DNA of 64,000 nucleotides, taken from positions 62,001 through 126,000 of the forward strand of contig NZ_JAAIYO010000001.1 in assembly GCF_014930455.1 (NCBI RefSeq), read 5' to 3'. The number at the start of each line of letters is the position of its first letter. The stretch's first letter is position 1. Below are positions 32,477 through 41,187 of the stretch, one piece after another. A model generated the notes under the pieces. That model did no database searches. It saw only the letters and a program-made list of their open reading frames with translations, and was not told where the DNA came from. The DNA comes from Corallococcus soli. GTDB taxonomy: Bacteria; Myxococcota; Myxococcia; Myxococcales; Myxococcaceae. Both the position numbers and the translations under genes were made by a program.

Positions 32477-34024
32477 TCAGAACGACCCGGAGACACTCGC
32501 CGCCGCGCCCGTGCCGTCCGCCACGATGCCCACGCTGAGGGCGGGCGGTGGCTTCGCGGGCGAGGACACGAGGAAGAGCACCGCCCCGGTGACGACCGCC
32601 GCGCCACCGCCGACGAACAGGCCCGTCATCAGGTGGCTCTTCTTCACCAGCGCGTCGCGCAGCGCGACGGTCTGGGCGTCCGTGCCCACCAGCCGGCCGT
32701 CGTTCGCCGCGCGGCGGGCCTCCAGGCCGTCCAGGTCCTTCTGGGCCAGGAGCCGCACGACGCCCGCGCCCGCCAGGGCCGCCGCGCCCACGCCCACCGT
32801 CACGTAGGACGCCGTGCGCAGGCCCTTCCCGGACGGAGCGGCGCTGTCGGACAGCTCCGTCTCCTCCGACAGCCGGTGGGGGGCGGTGAGCTCCGCGCCC
32901 GTGCTTGCGCCCGCGCCGCGCCCTCCTGCGTCCCAGGGGGCCCGGCCGTTGGCGCTCACCACGAGGTTCGAGGGCGAGCGCCCGGTGGTCACGAAGTCCA
33001 CGAGCGCGTTGAGCGCCTCGCTGGGGGCGTCCAGGCCCTGCGTCTTGAAGCCGCCCTCGCGCAGCTTCTGCCCGCCCTCGACGTTGAGCACCGTGGCGGC
33101 GAACCACTTGGGCCCGCTGCTCGGACGCTCCAGCCGCACCACGATGACCTCCTCCACGCCGAGCGTGCCGCCCAGGCGCACCGCGTGGCTCAGCGTGCGC
33201 TCCTCGTTGCCGTCCGCGATGGCGAGGCACGGGAAGGGCGCGGCCGTCACCGACCCTTCGTAGGCCAGGTCCACCAGCAGCGGTGTGTCCACGCCCTGGA
33301 CCTGCACCTGGCGGGGGAAGCTCGCCACGTCCCCCTTCACCATGGAGAGCTCATACGCCCCGGCGGGAAGCTCCAGGGTGAGCGGCGTCTGGCCCATGCC
33401 CAGGCCGTCCAGGTACACGTCCGACGCCGGCAGCGTGGACTTCACCGACAGCTTCACCTTCGGGGCCCGCGCCAGGTCGCGGCGCAGCTTGTCGAACGCC
33501 TGTCGCAGGGAGGGGGCGTACTGGTCCGGGTCCAACTGGTACTTCGGCTGGAGGCGCAGGACCTGGAGGAAGGCCGCGTCGCTGTCCCGGGTCTTGCCGA
33601 GCGCCCGGTGGTTGAGCCCCTGCAGCAGCAGCGCGCGCACGAAGAGCTTCCAGCGCGCCTCGCCCCCCGGCAGGCGCTGGATGTCGCGCAGCGCGTCGTC
33701 CAGCAGCTGGGTCGCCTTGGCGTTGCGCCCCTCGTAGAACTGGTCCTGCGCGGCGTCCAACTGCCGCTGCAGCTCCTCGAAGGAGCGCGAGGGGGCAGGG
33801 AAGAGCCGCTCGCCGAACTCCGGGGCGCCCAGCACGCGCTGCTCGGGGCGGGCGCGCAGCGAGTCGTAGAACGCCTTCGACTGGCCGCTCAGCTCCGCGT
33901 CCCGGCAGTCGCCGCTGGAGACCACCAGCCGGTGGGGGGCGGCCTGCGCGGCGGCGCACAGCAGGCACAACAGCAGCGCGAACGGGGTCGGCTTCGAAAC
34001 GAAGGTCAGGGACGCGGAGCGCAT
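32477..34024 (-). CDS. PEGA-domain TPR-like secreted protein
   Basis: 515 residues. The signal (S-L-T-F-V-S-K-P-T-P-F-A-L-L-L-C-L-L-C-A-A-A-Q-A) is cleaved near 30. Helical TPR-like repeats span about 75-170 (Q-F-Y-E-G-R-N-A-K-A-T-Q-L-L-D). A PEGA domain at about 175-245 (S-D-V-Y-L-D-G-L-G-M-G-Q-T-P-L-T-L and L-P-A-G-A-Y) follows. Two C-terminal hydrophobic segments (Y-V-T-V-G-V-G-A-A-A and G-L-F-V-G-G-G-A-A) anchor it in a membrane. PEGA proteins contact surface structures; no partner is visible. The ATG at 34022-34024 is chosen over the GTG two codons earlier. Confidence 0.82.
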   Translation of the reverse strand: MRSASLTFVSKPTPFALLLCLLCAAAQAAPHRLVVSSGDCRDAELSGQSKAFYDSLRARPEQRVLGAPEFGERLFPAPSRSFEELQRQLDAAQDQFYEGRNAKATQLLDDALRDIQRLPGGEARWKLFVRALLLQGLNHRALGKTRDSDAAFLQVLRLQPKYQLDPDQYAPSLRQAFDKLRRDLARAPKVKLSVKSTLPASDVYLDGLGMGQTPLTLELPAGAYELSMVKGDVASFPRQVQVQGVDTPLLVDLAYEGSVTAAPFPCLAIADGNEERTLSHAVRLGGTLGVEEVIVVRLERPSSGPKWFAATVLNVEGGQKLREGGFKTQGLDAPSEALNALVDFVTTGRSPSNLVVSANGRAPWDAGGRGAGASTGAELTAPHRLSEETELSDSAAPSGKGLRTASYVTVGVGAAALAGAGVVRLLAQKDLDGLEARRAANDGRLVGTDAQTVALRDALVKKSHLMTGLFVGGGAAVVTGAVLFLVSSPAKPPPALSVGIVADGTGAAASVSGSF

Positions 34025-34294
34025 GGGCACGTGGGAGTGGAAGGGATGCCGGGGCCAGGATGCAGCCCGCGTTCCGTCCTCTATCGGACTGCCCGCCCTC
34101 CAGGCCAGCGACCCCGGACCGTCGCTCCCGGTCCCGGAGGCTGGACGCCTGTCCGGATTGTGGGCCCCCTGCTCCGTCGGTTGCCCCCCGGGTGAGCCAC
34201 CGGAGGCATGGGTACGACTCCTGCTCCATCCCCACTTTGCGACGTGGAGCGTCACGCGCGACGCCCATCGAACCCTTCTAGAGGACCCCATCCC

Positions 34295-35299
34295 ATGGAT
34301 CGCGCCTGGAAGAAGAAGGTCATCGTCATCACCGGAGCCTCGAGCGGCATTGGCCGGACCACCGCGCTGCTGCTGGCCAGGAAGGGCGCGCACGTGGTGC
34401 TCGCCGCGCGCCGGGAGGAGCCGCTGGAGGACCTGGCGGCCGAGTGCGAGGCCCTGGGCGTCCAGGCCCTCGTCGTGCCTACCGACGTGGCGGACGCCGC
34501 GTCCGTGCGCCACCTGGCGGAGGAGGCCGTGCGCGTCTTCGGCCACTTCAACGGGTGGGTGAACAACGCGGGCGTCTACATGCTGGGCAGCCTGGAGGAG
34601 ACGCCGGACGACGCGTTCCGCCAGCTCATGGAGACCAACTTCTTCGGCACGGTGAGCGGCGCGCGCGCGGCGCTGGGCCAGTTCCGCCGCCAGGGCTACG
34701 GGACGCTCGTCAACGTGTCCTCCGCCTTTGGCACCATGCCCGCGCCGTACCTGAGCGCCTACGTGGCCTCCAAGTTCGCGGTGCGCGGCTTCTCCGCGTC
34801 GCTGCGCCAGGAGCTGCTGCGCACCGGCATCGACGTGTGCACGGTGATGCCCGCCGCCATCGACACGCCCCTGTGGCGCCACACCGCCAACTACACCGGC
34901 TGGCGCATCCGCCCGGTGGAGCCCGTCTACTCGCCGGAGCGCGTGGCCCGCACCATCCTGCGCGTGCTGCGCCACCCCGAACCGGAGGTCCTCGTCGGCC
35001 CGTCGGCGAAGAGCTTCTCGGCGATGCACGGGCTGCTGCCCGGCACCTTCGAGCGCGCCATGCGCGCCGACATGGACGCCCTGCACTTCAAGGACGAGCG
35101 GCAGGGCCCCACGCCCGGCAACGTCTTCCAGCCCATGCCCGAGGGCACCGGGACTTCAGGCGGTTACCACGGGACCGGAAAACAATGGCTGCGCCGTCTT
35201 CTGGTGGCCGGAGGAGTGGCCGCCGCGGTGGTGTCCCTGCGTCGCCGTGCGAGCGACCGTGGCCTGGGCCTGAGGCTTTCCCACGCGCTGGGGGTGTGA
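34295..35299 (+). CDS. Short-chain dehydrogenase/reductase with C-terminal extension
   Basis: 334 residues. A classical SDR Rossmann fold: T-G-A-S-S-G-I-G at 13-20, N-N-A-G-V near 90, N-V-S-S-A (catalytic Ser), then Y-V-A-S-K (catalytic Tyr and Lys) near 155-160. The C-terminal 80 residues hold a basic, hydrophobic tail (L-L-V-A-G-G-V-A-A-A-V-V-S-L-R-R-R) that may anchor it to a membrane. Substrate cannot be inferred. GAGGA lies 8-10 bases before ATG 34295; the earlier frame start at 34208 is not supported. It precedes a diacylglycerol-kinase-like gene by 84 bases. Confidence 0.9.
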   Translation: MDRAWKKKVIVITGASSGIGRTTALLLARKGAHVVLAARREEPLEDLAAECEALGVQALVVPTDVADAASVRHLAEEAVRVFGHFNGWVNNAGVYMLGSLEETPDDAFRQLMETNFFGTVSGARAALGQFRRQGYGTLVNVSSAFGTMPAPYLSAYVASKFAVRGFSASLRQELLRTGIDVCTVMPAAIDTPLWRHTANYTGWRIRPVEPVYSPERVARTILRVLRHPEPEVLVGPSAKSFSAMHGLLPGTFERAMRADMDALHFKDERQGPTPGNVFQPMPEGTGTSGGYHGTGKQWLRRLLVAGGVAAAVVSLRRRASDRGLGLRLSHALGV

Positions 35300-35318
35300 T
35301 GGCCATGTTTCGGGGGGG

Positions 35319-35337
35319 AGCCCCCATCCCGGGGGCT
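35319..35337 (+). terminator. Hairpin terminator candidate
   Basis: AGCCCCC (35319-35325), loop ATCCC, GGGGGCT (35331-35337): a 7-bp stem just after the SDR gene, followed by TCCGTG. No poly-T. Confidence 0.45.
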
Positions 35338-35383
35338 TCCGTGACGGGGCCATGACATGACCTGGGGAAGAGTCGCGCCCGCC

Positions 35384-36385
35384 ATGAACATCGCCGTCCT
35401 CGTCAATCTGCGTGCGCGTAAAGGCTCCGAGGGCATGGGCGGACTCGTCCGTGACCTGCTCCCCCGGGCCCGGGTGGCCCTCACCCGCTCCCTCGAAGAA
35501 GCGCGGGAGTGGGTGGATCAACTGCGGCATGACCCGCCCAACCTGCTGCTGGCGGGCGGAGGGGATGGCACCATCACCGGCCTGCTCAACGAGCTGCGCG
35601 CCCAGGGCGTGGCCCTGCCCGCCATCGGCGTGCTGCCGTTGGGCACGGGCAACGCGTGGGCCCGCGTCACCGGCGCGCCCCGTCCCCAGGTGGCCCTCAA
35701 GCAGATCGCCGCGTATGGCGAGCGGCTGCCGCCGCTGCGTCCCTTCTCGCTGGTGCGGGTGGAGGGCCGGGTGGCGCCCTTCGCGGGCACCGGCTGGGAC
35801 GCGGAGATGATCCAGGACTTCAAGAACCAGCTCGCCTCGGCCGGGCCGCTCAAGAGTTCGCAGGCGGGCCTGCGCGGCTACCTGGGCGCCATGTTCACCC
35901 GCACGGTGCCCCGGCACCTGTTTGGCGACGGCAACCCGAACGTGTCCGTCTACAACCTGGGCGGCTCCGCGCTGACCGTGGACGCGACGGGCGCGGTGCG
36001 GCCGATTCCCAACGGCGGCGAGGGCGCGCTCCTGTACCAGGGGCCCGCGGGCGTGGCCGGCGCGGCCACCACGACGGAGTGGGGCTTCGGCTTCAAGGCG
36101 TTCCCCTTCGCGCAGGCGGTGCCCCACCGGCTGTCGGTGCGCGTGTACGGCGCCGGGGTGATGGAGGCCACGCGCAACATGTTCCGCCTGTGGCGCGGTG
36201 AGCACCCCATGCCGCGCATGCATGACTTCTTCGTGGAGCGCCTGCGCATGGACTTCGACCGCGACGTGCCCTTCCAGATGGGCGGCGACGTGCTGGGCAT
36301 GCGTCGCTCGCTGGAGTTCGACCTGGCCGAGGAGAGCGTCCAGCTCGTCGACTGGCGCCGCCTGGGCCGCCTCCTGCAGGCGTAG
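35384..36385 (+). CDS. Diacylglycerol/sphingosine-kinase-like lipid kinase
   Basis: 333 residues. The N-terminal catalytic domain starts at [14 protein letters not shown] and contains the nucleotide motif [10 protein letters not shown] at about 60-69 and [11 protein letters not shown]. The C-terminal domain has the beta-sandwich common to YegS/DgkB proteins, ending in a long helix ([13 protein letters not shown]). The enzyme should phosphorylate a lipid alcohol at the inner membrane. The start was taken at 35384 because homologues begin there; an ATG nine codons earlier (35357) remains possible. Confidence 0.85.
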   Translation: MNIAVLVNLRARKGSEGMGGLVRDLLPRARVALTRSLEEAREWVDQLRHDPPNLLLAGGGDGTITGLLNELRAQGVALPAIGVLPLGTGNAWARVTGAPRPQVALKQIAAYGERLPPLRPFSLVRVEGRVAPFAGTGWDAEMIQDFKNQLASAGPLKSSQAGLRGYLGAMFTRTVPRHLFGDGNPNVSVYNLGGSALTVDATGAVRPIPNGGEGALLYQGPAGVAGAATTTEWGFGFKAFPFAQAVPHRLSVRVYGAGVMEATRNMFRLWRGEHPMPRMHDFFVERLRMDFDRDVPFQMGGDVLGMRRSLEFDLAEESVQLVDWRRLGRLLQA

Positions 36386-36433
36386 TCGCGGTCCCCGGCC
36401 CGTCCCCCTTCGCGCGAAGGCGCTTGCCCCCAC

Positions 36434-36450
36434 CGTGTCCACTGGACACG
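36434..36450. promoter_or_regulatory. Palindrome upstream of the NrtR-like gene (putative autoregulatory operator)
   Basis: CGTGTCCACTGGACACG is a perfect 17-base palindrome around a central C, located 60 bases before the ATG at 36510. Its 15-base core differs at three positions from the site at 37276-37290 in the promoter of the following operon. Candidate binding site for the Nudix-type regulator encoded next to it. Confidence 0.6.
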
Positions 36451-36509
36451 ATGCCGGCCTGCCGCGCGCGAAGGTCGTCACCGGGCGGAAGGACGGAGGG
36501 TGTCCCCAC

Positions 36510-37199
36510 ATGAGCCACACCTATGAGTACCCGCGCCCGGCGGTGACGGTGGACTGCGTCGTCTTCGGGTTGGACGACGAGGACCTCAAGGTGCTGCTCA
36601 TCCAGCGCGGGGTGGAGCCCTACGCGGGGCGGTGGGCGCTGCCCGGCGGCTTCGTGCGCATGGAGGAGTCCCTGGAGGACGCCGCGCGCCGCGAACTGGA
36701 GGAGGAGGCGGGCCTGCGCACCAGCCACCTGGAGCAGCTCTACACGTTCGGTGCCCCGGAGCGGGACCCCCGGGGCCGCGTCATCACCGTGGCGTACTTC
36801 GCGCTGGTGAAGCTCAGCGCCCACCACCTGCAGGCGGCCACCGACGCGCGCGAGGCGGCGTGGTTCTCCGTCTGGGACACGCCCAAGCTCGCGTTCGACC
36901 ACGCGGACGTGCTCGCCACCGCGCTGCAACGGCTCAAGGGCAAGGTGCGCTACCAGCCCATCGGCTTCGAGCTGCTGCCGCCCAAGTTCACCCTGTCGCA
37001 GCTCCAGCGGCTGTATGAGACGGTGCTGGAGCGCGAGCTGGACAAGCGCAACTTCCGCAAGAAGATCCTCGCCATGGACCTGCTGGAGGAGCTGGACGAG
37101 GTGGAGCAGGACGTGTCCCACCGCGCCGCCCGCCTCTACCGGTTCGACCACAAGAAGTACAAACAGCTCGAGAAGGCCGGCTTCAACTTCGAGCTCTAG
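36510..37199 (+). CDS. NrtR-type Nudix transcriptional regulator
   Basis: 229 residues. The N-terminal Nudix domain (about 10-140) has an intact Nudix box, G-x5-E-x7-R-E-x-x-E-E-x-G-L, at 47-69. The C-terminal 85 residues hold the winged-helix region of NrtR repressors: [16 protein letters not shown] then F-R-K-K-I-L. NrtR proteins repress NAD-synthesis or -salvage genes and are released by ADP-ribose. Many NrtR members have a degenerate Nudix box; here it is complete, so it could also be an ADP-ribose pyrophosphatase. Two GTGTC-N5-GACAC palindromes flank the gene, and a nicotinamidase-like gene lies downstream. GGAGGG is 7-12 bases before ATG 36510. Confidence 0.82.
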   Translation: MSHTYEYPRPAVTVDCVVFGLDDEDLKVLLIQRGVEPYAGRWALPGGFVRMEESLEDAARRELEEEAGLRTSHLEQLYTFGAPERDPRGRVITVAYFALVKLSAHHLQAATDAREAAWFSVWDTPKLAFDHADVLATALQRLKGKVRYQPIGFELLPPKFTLSQLQRLYETVLERELDKRNFRKKILAMDLLEELDEVEQDVSHRAARLYRFDHKKYKQLEKAGFNFEL

Positions 37200-37228
37200 G
37201 GGCCTCTCCCACACCTGTTGACGACCGC

Positions 37229-37256
37229 GCTCCGGAGCACCCCGGAGTGCCGGAGC
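37229..37256 (+). terminator. Hairpin terminator after the NrtR-like gene
   Basis: GCTCCGG (37229-37235), 14-base loop, CCGGAGC (37250-37256): a 7-bp stem 30 bases after the NrtR-like stop and immediately before the next promoter. It supports separate transcription of the regulator and the operon. Confidence 0.45.
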
Positions 37257-37267
37257 CGCGCGTCGCC

Positions 37268-37296
37268 TTGACTTCGTGTCATATGGACACTATGTT
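37268..37296 (+). promoter_or_regulatory. Sigma-70-type promoter with operator palindrome in its spacer
   Basis: TTGACT (37268-37273) and TATGTT (37291-37296) are separated by exactly 17 bases. The spacer contains GTGTCATATGGACAC (37276-37290), a near-perfect palindrome that matches the site upstream of the NrtR-like gene at 12 of 15 bases. A repressor bound here would block RNA polymerase. The first downstream gene starts at 37391. Confidence 0.72.
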
Positions 37297-37390
37297 GGTG
37301 TTGTAGATACACGAAGCCGGGGCGGCCGCCGGTCGCTTCTTCTCCAGCAGGTCCCTGTCGTGCGTGCCCTTCGAGGGCCACGGGAGAGCC

Positions 37391-38194
37391 ATGTCCACGC
37401 TGCCCTTCGACGTCGCGGTGGGTTCGGTGCAGGGCCGGGAGCATGCGCGGTCGGGGCGCAACAACCAGGACGCCCTCTGTGTCCGGGAGAGCGAGCACGG
37501 GCTGGTGGCGCTGGTGGCGGACGGGTGTGGCAGTCAGCCGTGCAGTGAGCTGGGGGCGCAGCTGGGGGTGCGGCGGCTGGCGCAGGCGGCGCAGGCGCGG
37601 CTGGCGCGCGGGGAGGCGGTGGACGGGGAGGGCTTCCTGCCGGGGCTGCGTGACGACCTGCTGGGGCTGCTGGAGGGCCTGGGCGCGGCGCTGGGCCGGG
37701 ACGTGCTGGGGGACTTCCTCTTCACCATCGTGGGGGCGGTGGTGACGCCCGCGCACACGCTCGTCTTCTCGTCGGGGGACGGGGTGTGGATGCTCAACGG
37801 GGCGGTGCACGCGCTGGGGCCGTTCCCAGGCAACGCGCCCCCGTACCTGGCCTATGCGCTCCTGCGTGGCGAGGACGTCCCGCTGGTGTCACGCGCGCTG
37901 GTGCCCACCGACGACGTGCACGCGCTGCTGCTGGGCACGGATGGGGTGGGGGACCTGATGGCCCTGGCGGCGGCGCGGCTGCCCGAGCGCGACGAGCCGG
38001 TGGGGCCGCTGTCGCGGTTCTGGACGGAGGACCGCTACTTCACGAACCCGGACGCGGTGCGACGGCGGCTCGCGCAGCTCAACCGCGAAGCGGTGCGCGC
38101 GGACTTCACGGAGCGGCGGCTGCTGCGCACGCCGGGTCTGCTGTCGGATGACACCACGCTGGTGGTGCTGCGTCGGCGGATGGGGAGGGCGTGA
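37391..38194 (+). CDS. PP2C-family protein phosphatase
   Basis: 267 residues, cytoplasmic. PP2C motifs are present: N-N-Q-D-A with the first metal Asp at 27, V-A-D-G-C-G at 42-47, G-T-D-G-V-G-D at about 181-187, and the end motif S-D-D-T-T-L-V-V-L-R near 250-259. These metal-dependent phosphatases remove phosphate from Ser/Thr. The ATG at 37391 follows GGGAGAG; the ATG at 37364 is less likely. Its gene leads an operon, with the kinase-like gene 4 bases behind, so the two probably act on the same substrate, one adding and one removing phosphate. Confidence 0.88.
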   Translation: MSTLPFDVAVGSVQGREHARSGRNNQDALCVRESEHGLVALVADGCGSQPCSELGAQLGVRRLAQAAQARLARGEAVDGEGFLPGLRDDLLGLLEGLGAALGRDVLGDFLFTIVGAVVTPAHTLVFSSGDGVWMLNGAVHALGPFPGNAPPYLAYALLRGEDVPLVSRALVPTDDVHALLLGTDGVGDLMALAAARLPERDEPVGPLSRFWTEDRYFTNPDAVRRRLAQLNREAVRADFTERRLLRTPGLLSDDTTLVVLRRRMGRA

Positions 38195-38198
38195 GGCC

Positions 38199-40067
38199 AT
38201 GGACCTCTGGCTGGAAGGCAAGAAGCTGCGGTTGGATCCGCAGCGCGCGCTGGGCAAGGGCGGCGAGGCGGATGTGTATGACCTGGGCGACGGACGGGCG
38301 CTCAAGGTCTTCAAGCGGCCCGAGCATCCGGACTACCTGGGCCTGACGCACGAACAGGACGCCGCGAAGGCCCGGCTCGCGGAGCACCAGCGCAAGCTGC
38401 GCGCCTTTCCCACGGGGCTGCCGGCGCGGGTGGTGACGCCGCAGGCGCTGGCCACGGACCGCAAGGGCACGGAGGTGCGGGGCTATGCGATGCGCAAGCT
38501 GGACGGCGCGGAGCCGCTGCGCCGGTGGGGAGAGCCGGCGTTCCGGCGCGCGGGAGGCCGGGCGGCGGACGCGGTGACGGTGCTGGCGGGGCTTCACCGG
38601 GTGCTGACGGGGCTGCACGCAGGCGGCGTGGTGGTGGGGGACTTCAACGACCTGAACGTGCTGGTGGTGGGGACGGACGCGTACCTCATCGACGCGGACA
38701 GCTTCCAGTTCGGCGGCTACGTCTGCCCGGTGTTCACGGAGAAGTTCCTGGACCCGCTGCGGCTGGACGCGAAGGCCCAGGCGCTGACGCCGGCGCGACC
38801 GGCGACGGTGCACAGTGATTGGTATGCCTTCGCCGTCACCGTGATGCAGTCGCTGTTGTGCGTGGGGCCGCAAGGCGGCATCCATCGCCCGAAGGCGCAG
38901 GGCGCCCGGCTGAACGCGGTGGCTCGGGTGCTCCAGCGCGTCACCGTCTTCCACCCGGACGTGCAGTACCCCAAGCCCGCGCTGCCCCGGGCGACGCTGC
39001 CGGATGACGTGCTGCACCTGTTCCATCAAGTCTTCGTGGAGGACCTCCGCGGCGCGTTCCCGCTGCCGGTGCTGGAGGGGCTGCGCTTCACGGTGTGCGC
39101 GTCGTGCGGCGTGGAGCACGCGCGGGCCGCGTGTCCGTCGTGTCAGCCGCACGCGACGGCGGTGGCCACGCCGGTGACGGCGGTGCGGGGGCAGGTGGTG
39201 GCGACGCGGAAGTTCACCACCCGGGGCGTGATGGTGCACGCGAGCGCGGACGACGGGACGGTGCGCTTCGTCTACCACGCGGACGGCGCGTACCGGCGCG
39301 AGGACGGACGCACGGTGATGCGCGGTGGGCTGGACCCATCGCTGCGCTGGGCGGTGCAGGGGGAGGTGACGCTGCTGGGGCAGGGGGGCCGGGTGGCGGT
39401 GTTCACGCCGGGCCGGGCGCCGGAGTTCCTGGGGGTGGACGCCTGTGAGAACAAGCCGGTGTTCGCGGCCAATGCCAGACACCGGTTCTGGGCGGTGGGC
39501 GGCGGGCTGTGGCGGGACGGCGCGCATGGGGCGGAGCGCTGGGGGGACGTGCTGGAAGGACAGACGCGGCTGTTCGTGGGGCCCCGCTTCGGCCTGGGGT
39601 TCCACCGCGCGGCGGGCCTGCGGGGGGCCTTCCTGTTCGACGTGGAGCGCAAGGGCTTGAGGGACGGGCTCGCGCTGCCATGGCCGTCGGGGCAGTTGCT
39701 GGACGCGGAGGCCGCGTTCGACGGGGACTGCGTGTGGCTGCTGCTCGCGGAGGAGTCCGGGGGGCGCACGGTGCACCACGCCGTGCTGCTGGGGCCAGAC
39801 GGGGCGGTGCGCGCGAGCGCTCGGGCCGACGCGGGGGACGGTTCGTGGCTGGGGACGCTGCGGGGGAAGTGCGCGGTAGGGGGCGCGCTCTTTTGCGCGA
39901 CGGACGCGGGGCTGACGCGCGTGGAGCACCGGCAGGGCCAGCTGGAGGCCGTGCGCGAGTTTCCGGACGCGGAGCCGTTCGTGGACGCGGGCTGCCAGTT
40001 GTTGTTGTCGCGAGAGGGATTGATGGTGGTGGGGGCCCAGGCCCTCGCCGTGTTGCGGATGACGTGA
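38199..40067 (+). CDS. Kinase-like protein with zinc ribbon (YegI/TerY-P type)
   Basis: 622 residues. An N-terminal kinase-like domain (about 13-285): glycine loop G-K-G-G-E-A-D-V-Y at 19-27, Lys36 in A-L-K-V-F-K, a catalytic-loop equivalent G-D-F-N-D-L-N with Asp148 and Asn153, and I-D-A-D-S-F for DFG (Asp167). The replacement of HRD by G-D-F-N is characteristic of a group found with PP2C and VWA genes. A zinc ribbon follows, C-A-S-C (300-303) and C-P-S-C (312-315), then about 300 residues of beta strands like a propeller. The start is the ATG at 38199, 4 bases after the PP2C stop. Confidence 0.82.
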   Translation: MDLWLEGKKLRLDPQRALGKGGEADVYDLGDGRALKVFKRPEHPDYLGLTHEQDAAKARLAEHQRKLRAFPTGLPARVVTPQALATDRKGTEVRGYAMRKLDGAEPLRRWGEPAFRRAGGRAADAVTVLAGLHRVLTGLHAGGVVVGDFNDLNVLVVGTDAYLIDADSFQFGGYVCPVFTEKFLDPLRLDAKAQALTPARPATVHSDWYAFAVTVMQSLLCVGPQGGIHRPKAQGARLNAVARVLQRVTVFHPDVQYPKPALPRATLPDDVLHLFHQVFVEDLRGAFPLPVLEGLRFTVCASCGVEHARAACPSCQPHATAVATPVTAVRGQVVATRKFTTRGVMVHASADDGTVRFVYHADGAYRREDGRTVMRGGLDPSLRWAVQGEVTLLGQGGRVAVFTPGRAPEFLGVDACENKPVFAANARHRFWAVGGGLWRDGAHGAERWGDVLEGQTRLFVGPRFGLGFHRAAGLRGAFLFDVERKGLRDGLALPWPSGQLLDAEAAFDGDCVWLLLAEESGGRTVHHAVLLGPDGAVRASARADAGDGSWLGTLRGKCAVGGALFCATDAGLTRVEHRQGQLEAVREFPDAEPFVDAGCQLLLSREGLMVVGAQALAVLRMT

Positions 40068-40087
40068 AACACGCAAGGGGGATGGAC

Positions 40088-41155
40088 ATGAAGAAGACGA
40101 CCGCGAAGGAACTGCCGCTGCCCGGGTTCTACAATGCCAGCCATGCGGCGGAGTACGGCTACGGCCCCAACGCCGGGAGGCTGCAACAGGAGGCCGGCGC
40201 GTGGAAGGCGGCGCAGGGCGTGAAGGTGGCGGCGACGGACTCCTTCAACCTGCACCTGCTGCTCATCGACGTGCAGAAGGACTTCTGCTTCCCGGATGGC
40301 TCGCTGTACGTCGCGGGGCGGAGCGGGAAGGGCGCCATGGATGACAACCGCCGCATCGCGGAGTTCATCTACCGCAACCTGGGGACGCTGACGAACGTCA
40401 CCGCGACGCTGGACACGCACTTCGCCTACCAGATCTTCTTCCCGTCCTTCTGGGTGGACCAGGATGACCAGCCGTTGCAGCCCCACCGGGAGGTGACGCG
40501 CGAACAGATTGAGCGCGGCCAGGCGCGGCCGAACCCCGCGGTGGCGAAGTGGCTGTGCGGCGGCAACTACCCGTGGCTGCTCAAGCAGGTGAAGTACTAC
40601 TGCGAGGAGCTGGAGCGGGCGGGCAAGTACACGCTGTACCTGTGGCCGCCGCACTGCCTGCTGGGCAGCGACGGGCACGCGCTGTCAGGGGTGGTGCAGG
40701 AGGCGCGGCTGTTCCACTCGTTCGCGCGCGGCGTGCAGTCGTGGGCGGAGGTGAAGGGCGGCAACCCGCTGACGGAGAACTACTCGGTGATGCGGCCGGA
40801 GGTGCTGATGCGGCATGACGGCCAGCCGCTCGCGCAGCGCAACACGCAGTTCCTGAAGACGCTGCTCACGTCGGACGCGGTGGTGATTGGCGGGCAGGCC
40901 GCCAGCCACTGCGTGAAGAGCTCCATCGACGACCTGCTGGGAGAGATTGTCGCGCAGGACGCGGCGTTGGCCCGGAAGGTGTACCTGCTGACGGACTGCA
41001 TGTCGTCGGTGACGGTGCCGGACGGCAAGGGCGGCTTCGCGGCGGACTTCACGCCGCAGGCGGACGCGGCGCTCAAGCGCTTCGCGGACGCGGGCATGCA
41101 CCTGGTGAAGTCCACGGACCCGCTGGCGAGCTGGCCCGACCTGCACCTGGCGTGA
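40088..41155 (+). CDS. Nicotinamidase-like (isochorismatase-fold) hydrolase
   Basis: 355 residues, longer than the usual 180-220. The isochorismatase core begins near 55: L-L-I-D-V-Q-K-D-F with catalytic Asp61, D-T-H (109-111) as in the PncA metal site, W-P-P-H-C at 186-190 and the nucleophile Cys275 in A-A-S-H-C-V-K-S-S. These correspond to the Asp-Lys-Cys machinery of nicotinamidase; the Lys was not pinned down. The reaction predicted is nicotinamide to nicotinate, feeding NAD salvage. An insert of about 60 residues (115-180) is unusual. The ATG at 40088 has AGGGGG about 7 bases upstream; 40082 has no room for a ribosome site. Confidence 0.8.
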   Translation: MKKTTAKELPLPGFYNASHAAEYGYGPNAGRLQQEAGAWKAAQGVKVAATDSFNLHLLLIDVQKDFCFPDGSLYVAGRSGKGAMDDNRRIAEFIYRNLGTLTNVTATLDTHFAYQIFFPSFWVDQDDQPLQPHREVTREQIERGQARPNPAVAKWLCGGNYPWLLKQVKYYCEELERAGKYTLYLWPPHCLLGSDGHALSGVVQEARLFHSFARGVQSWAEVKGGNPLTENYSVMRPEVLMRHDGQPLAQRNTQFLKTLLTSDAVVIGGQAASHCVKSSIDDLLGEIVAQDAALARKVYLLTDCMSSVTVPDGKGGFAADFTPQADAALKRFADAGMHLVKSTDPLASWPDLHLA

Positions 41156-41187
41156 CGTCTGGCATTCACACGAAAGGAGACACGGAC

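Noticed and set aside
32126-34195. Plus-strand open frame opposite the PEGA gene
   Set aside because: It is antisense to a well-supported PEGA/TPR protein and ends inside the M64 gene region; no signal or domain is present.
37272-37316. Inverted repeat CTTCGTGT ... ACACGAAG around the operon promoter
   Set aside because: The arms are real (8 bp) but 29 bases apart and overlap the better-supported operator; it may be a leader hairpin but has no independent support.
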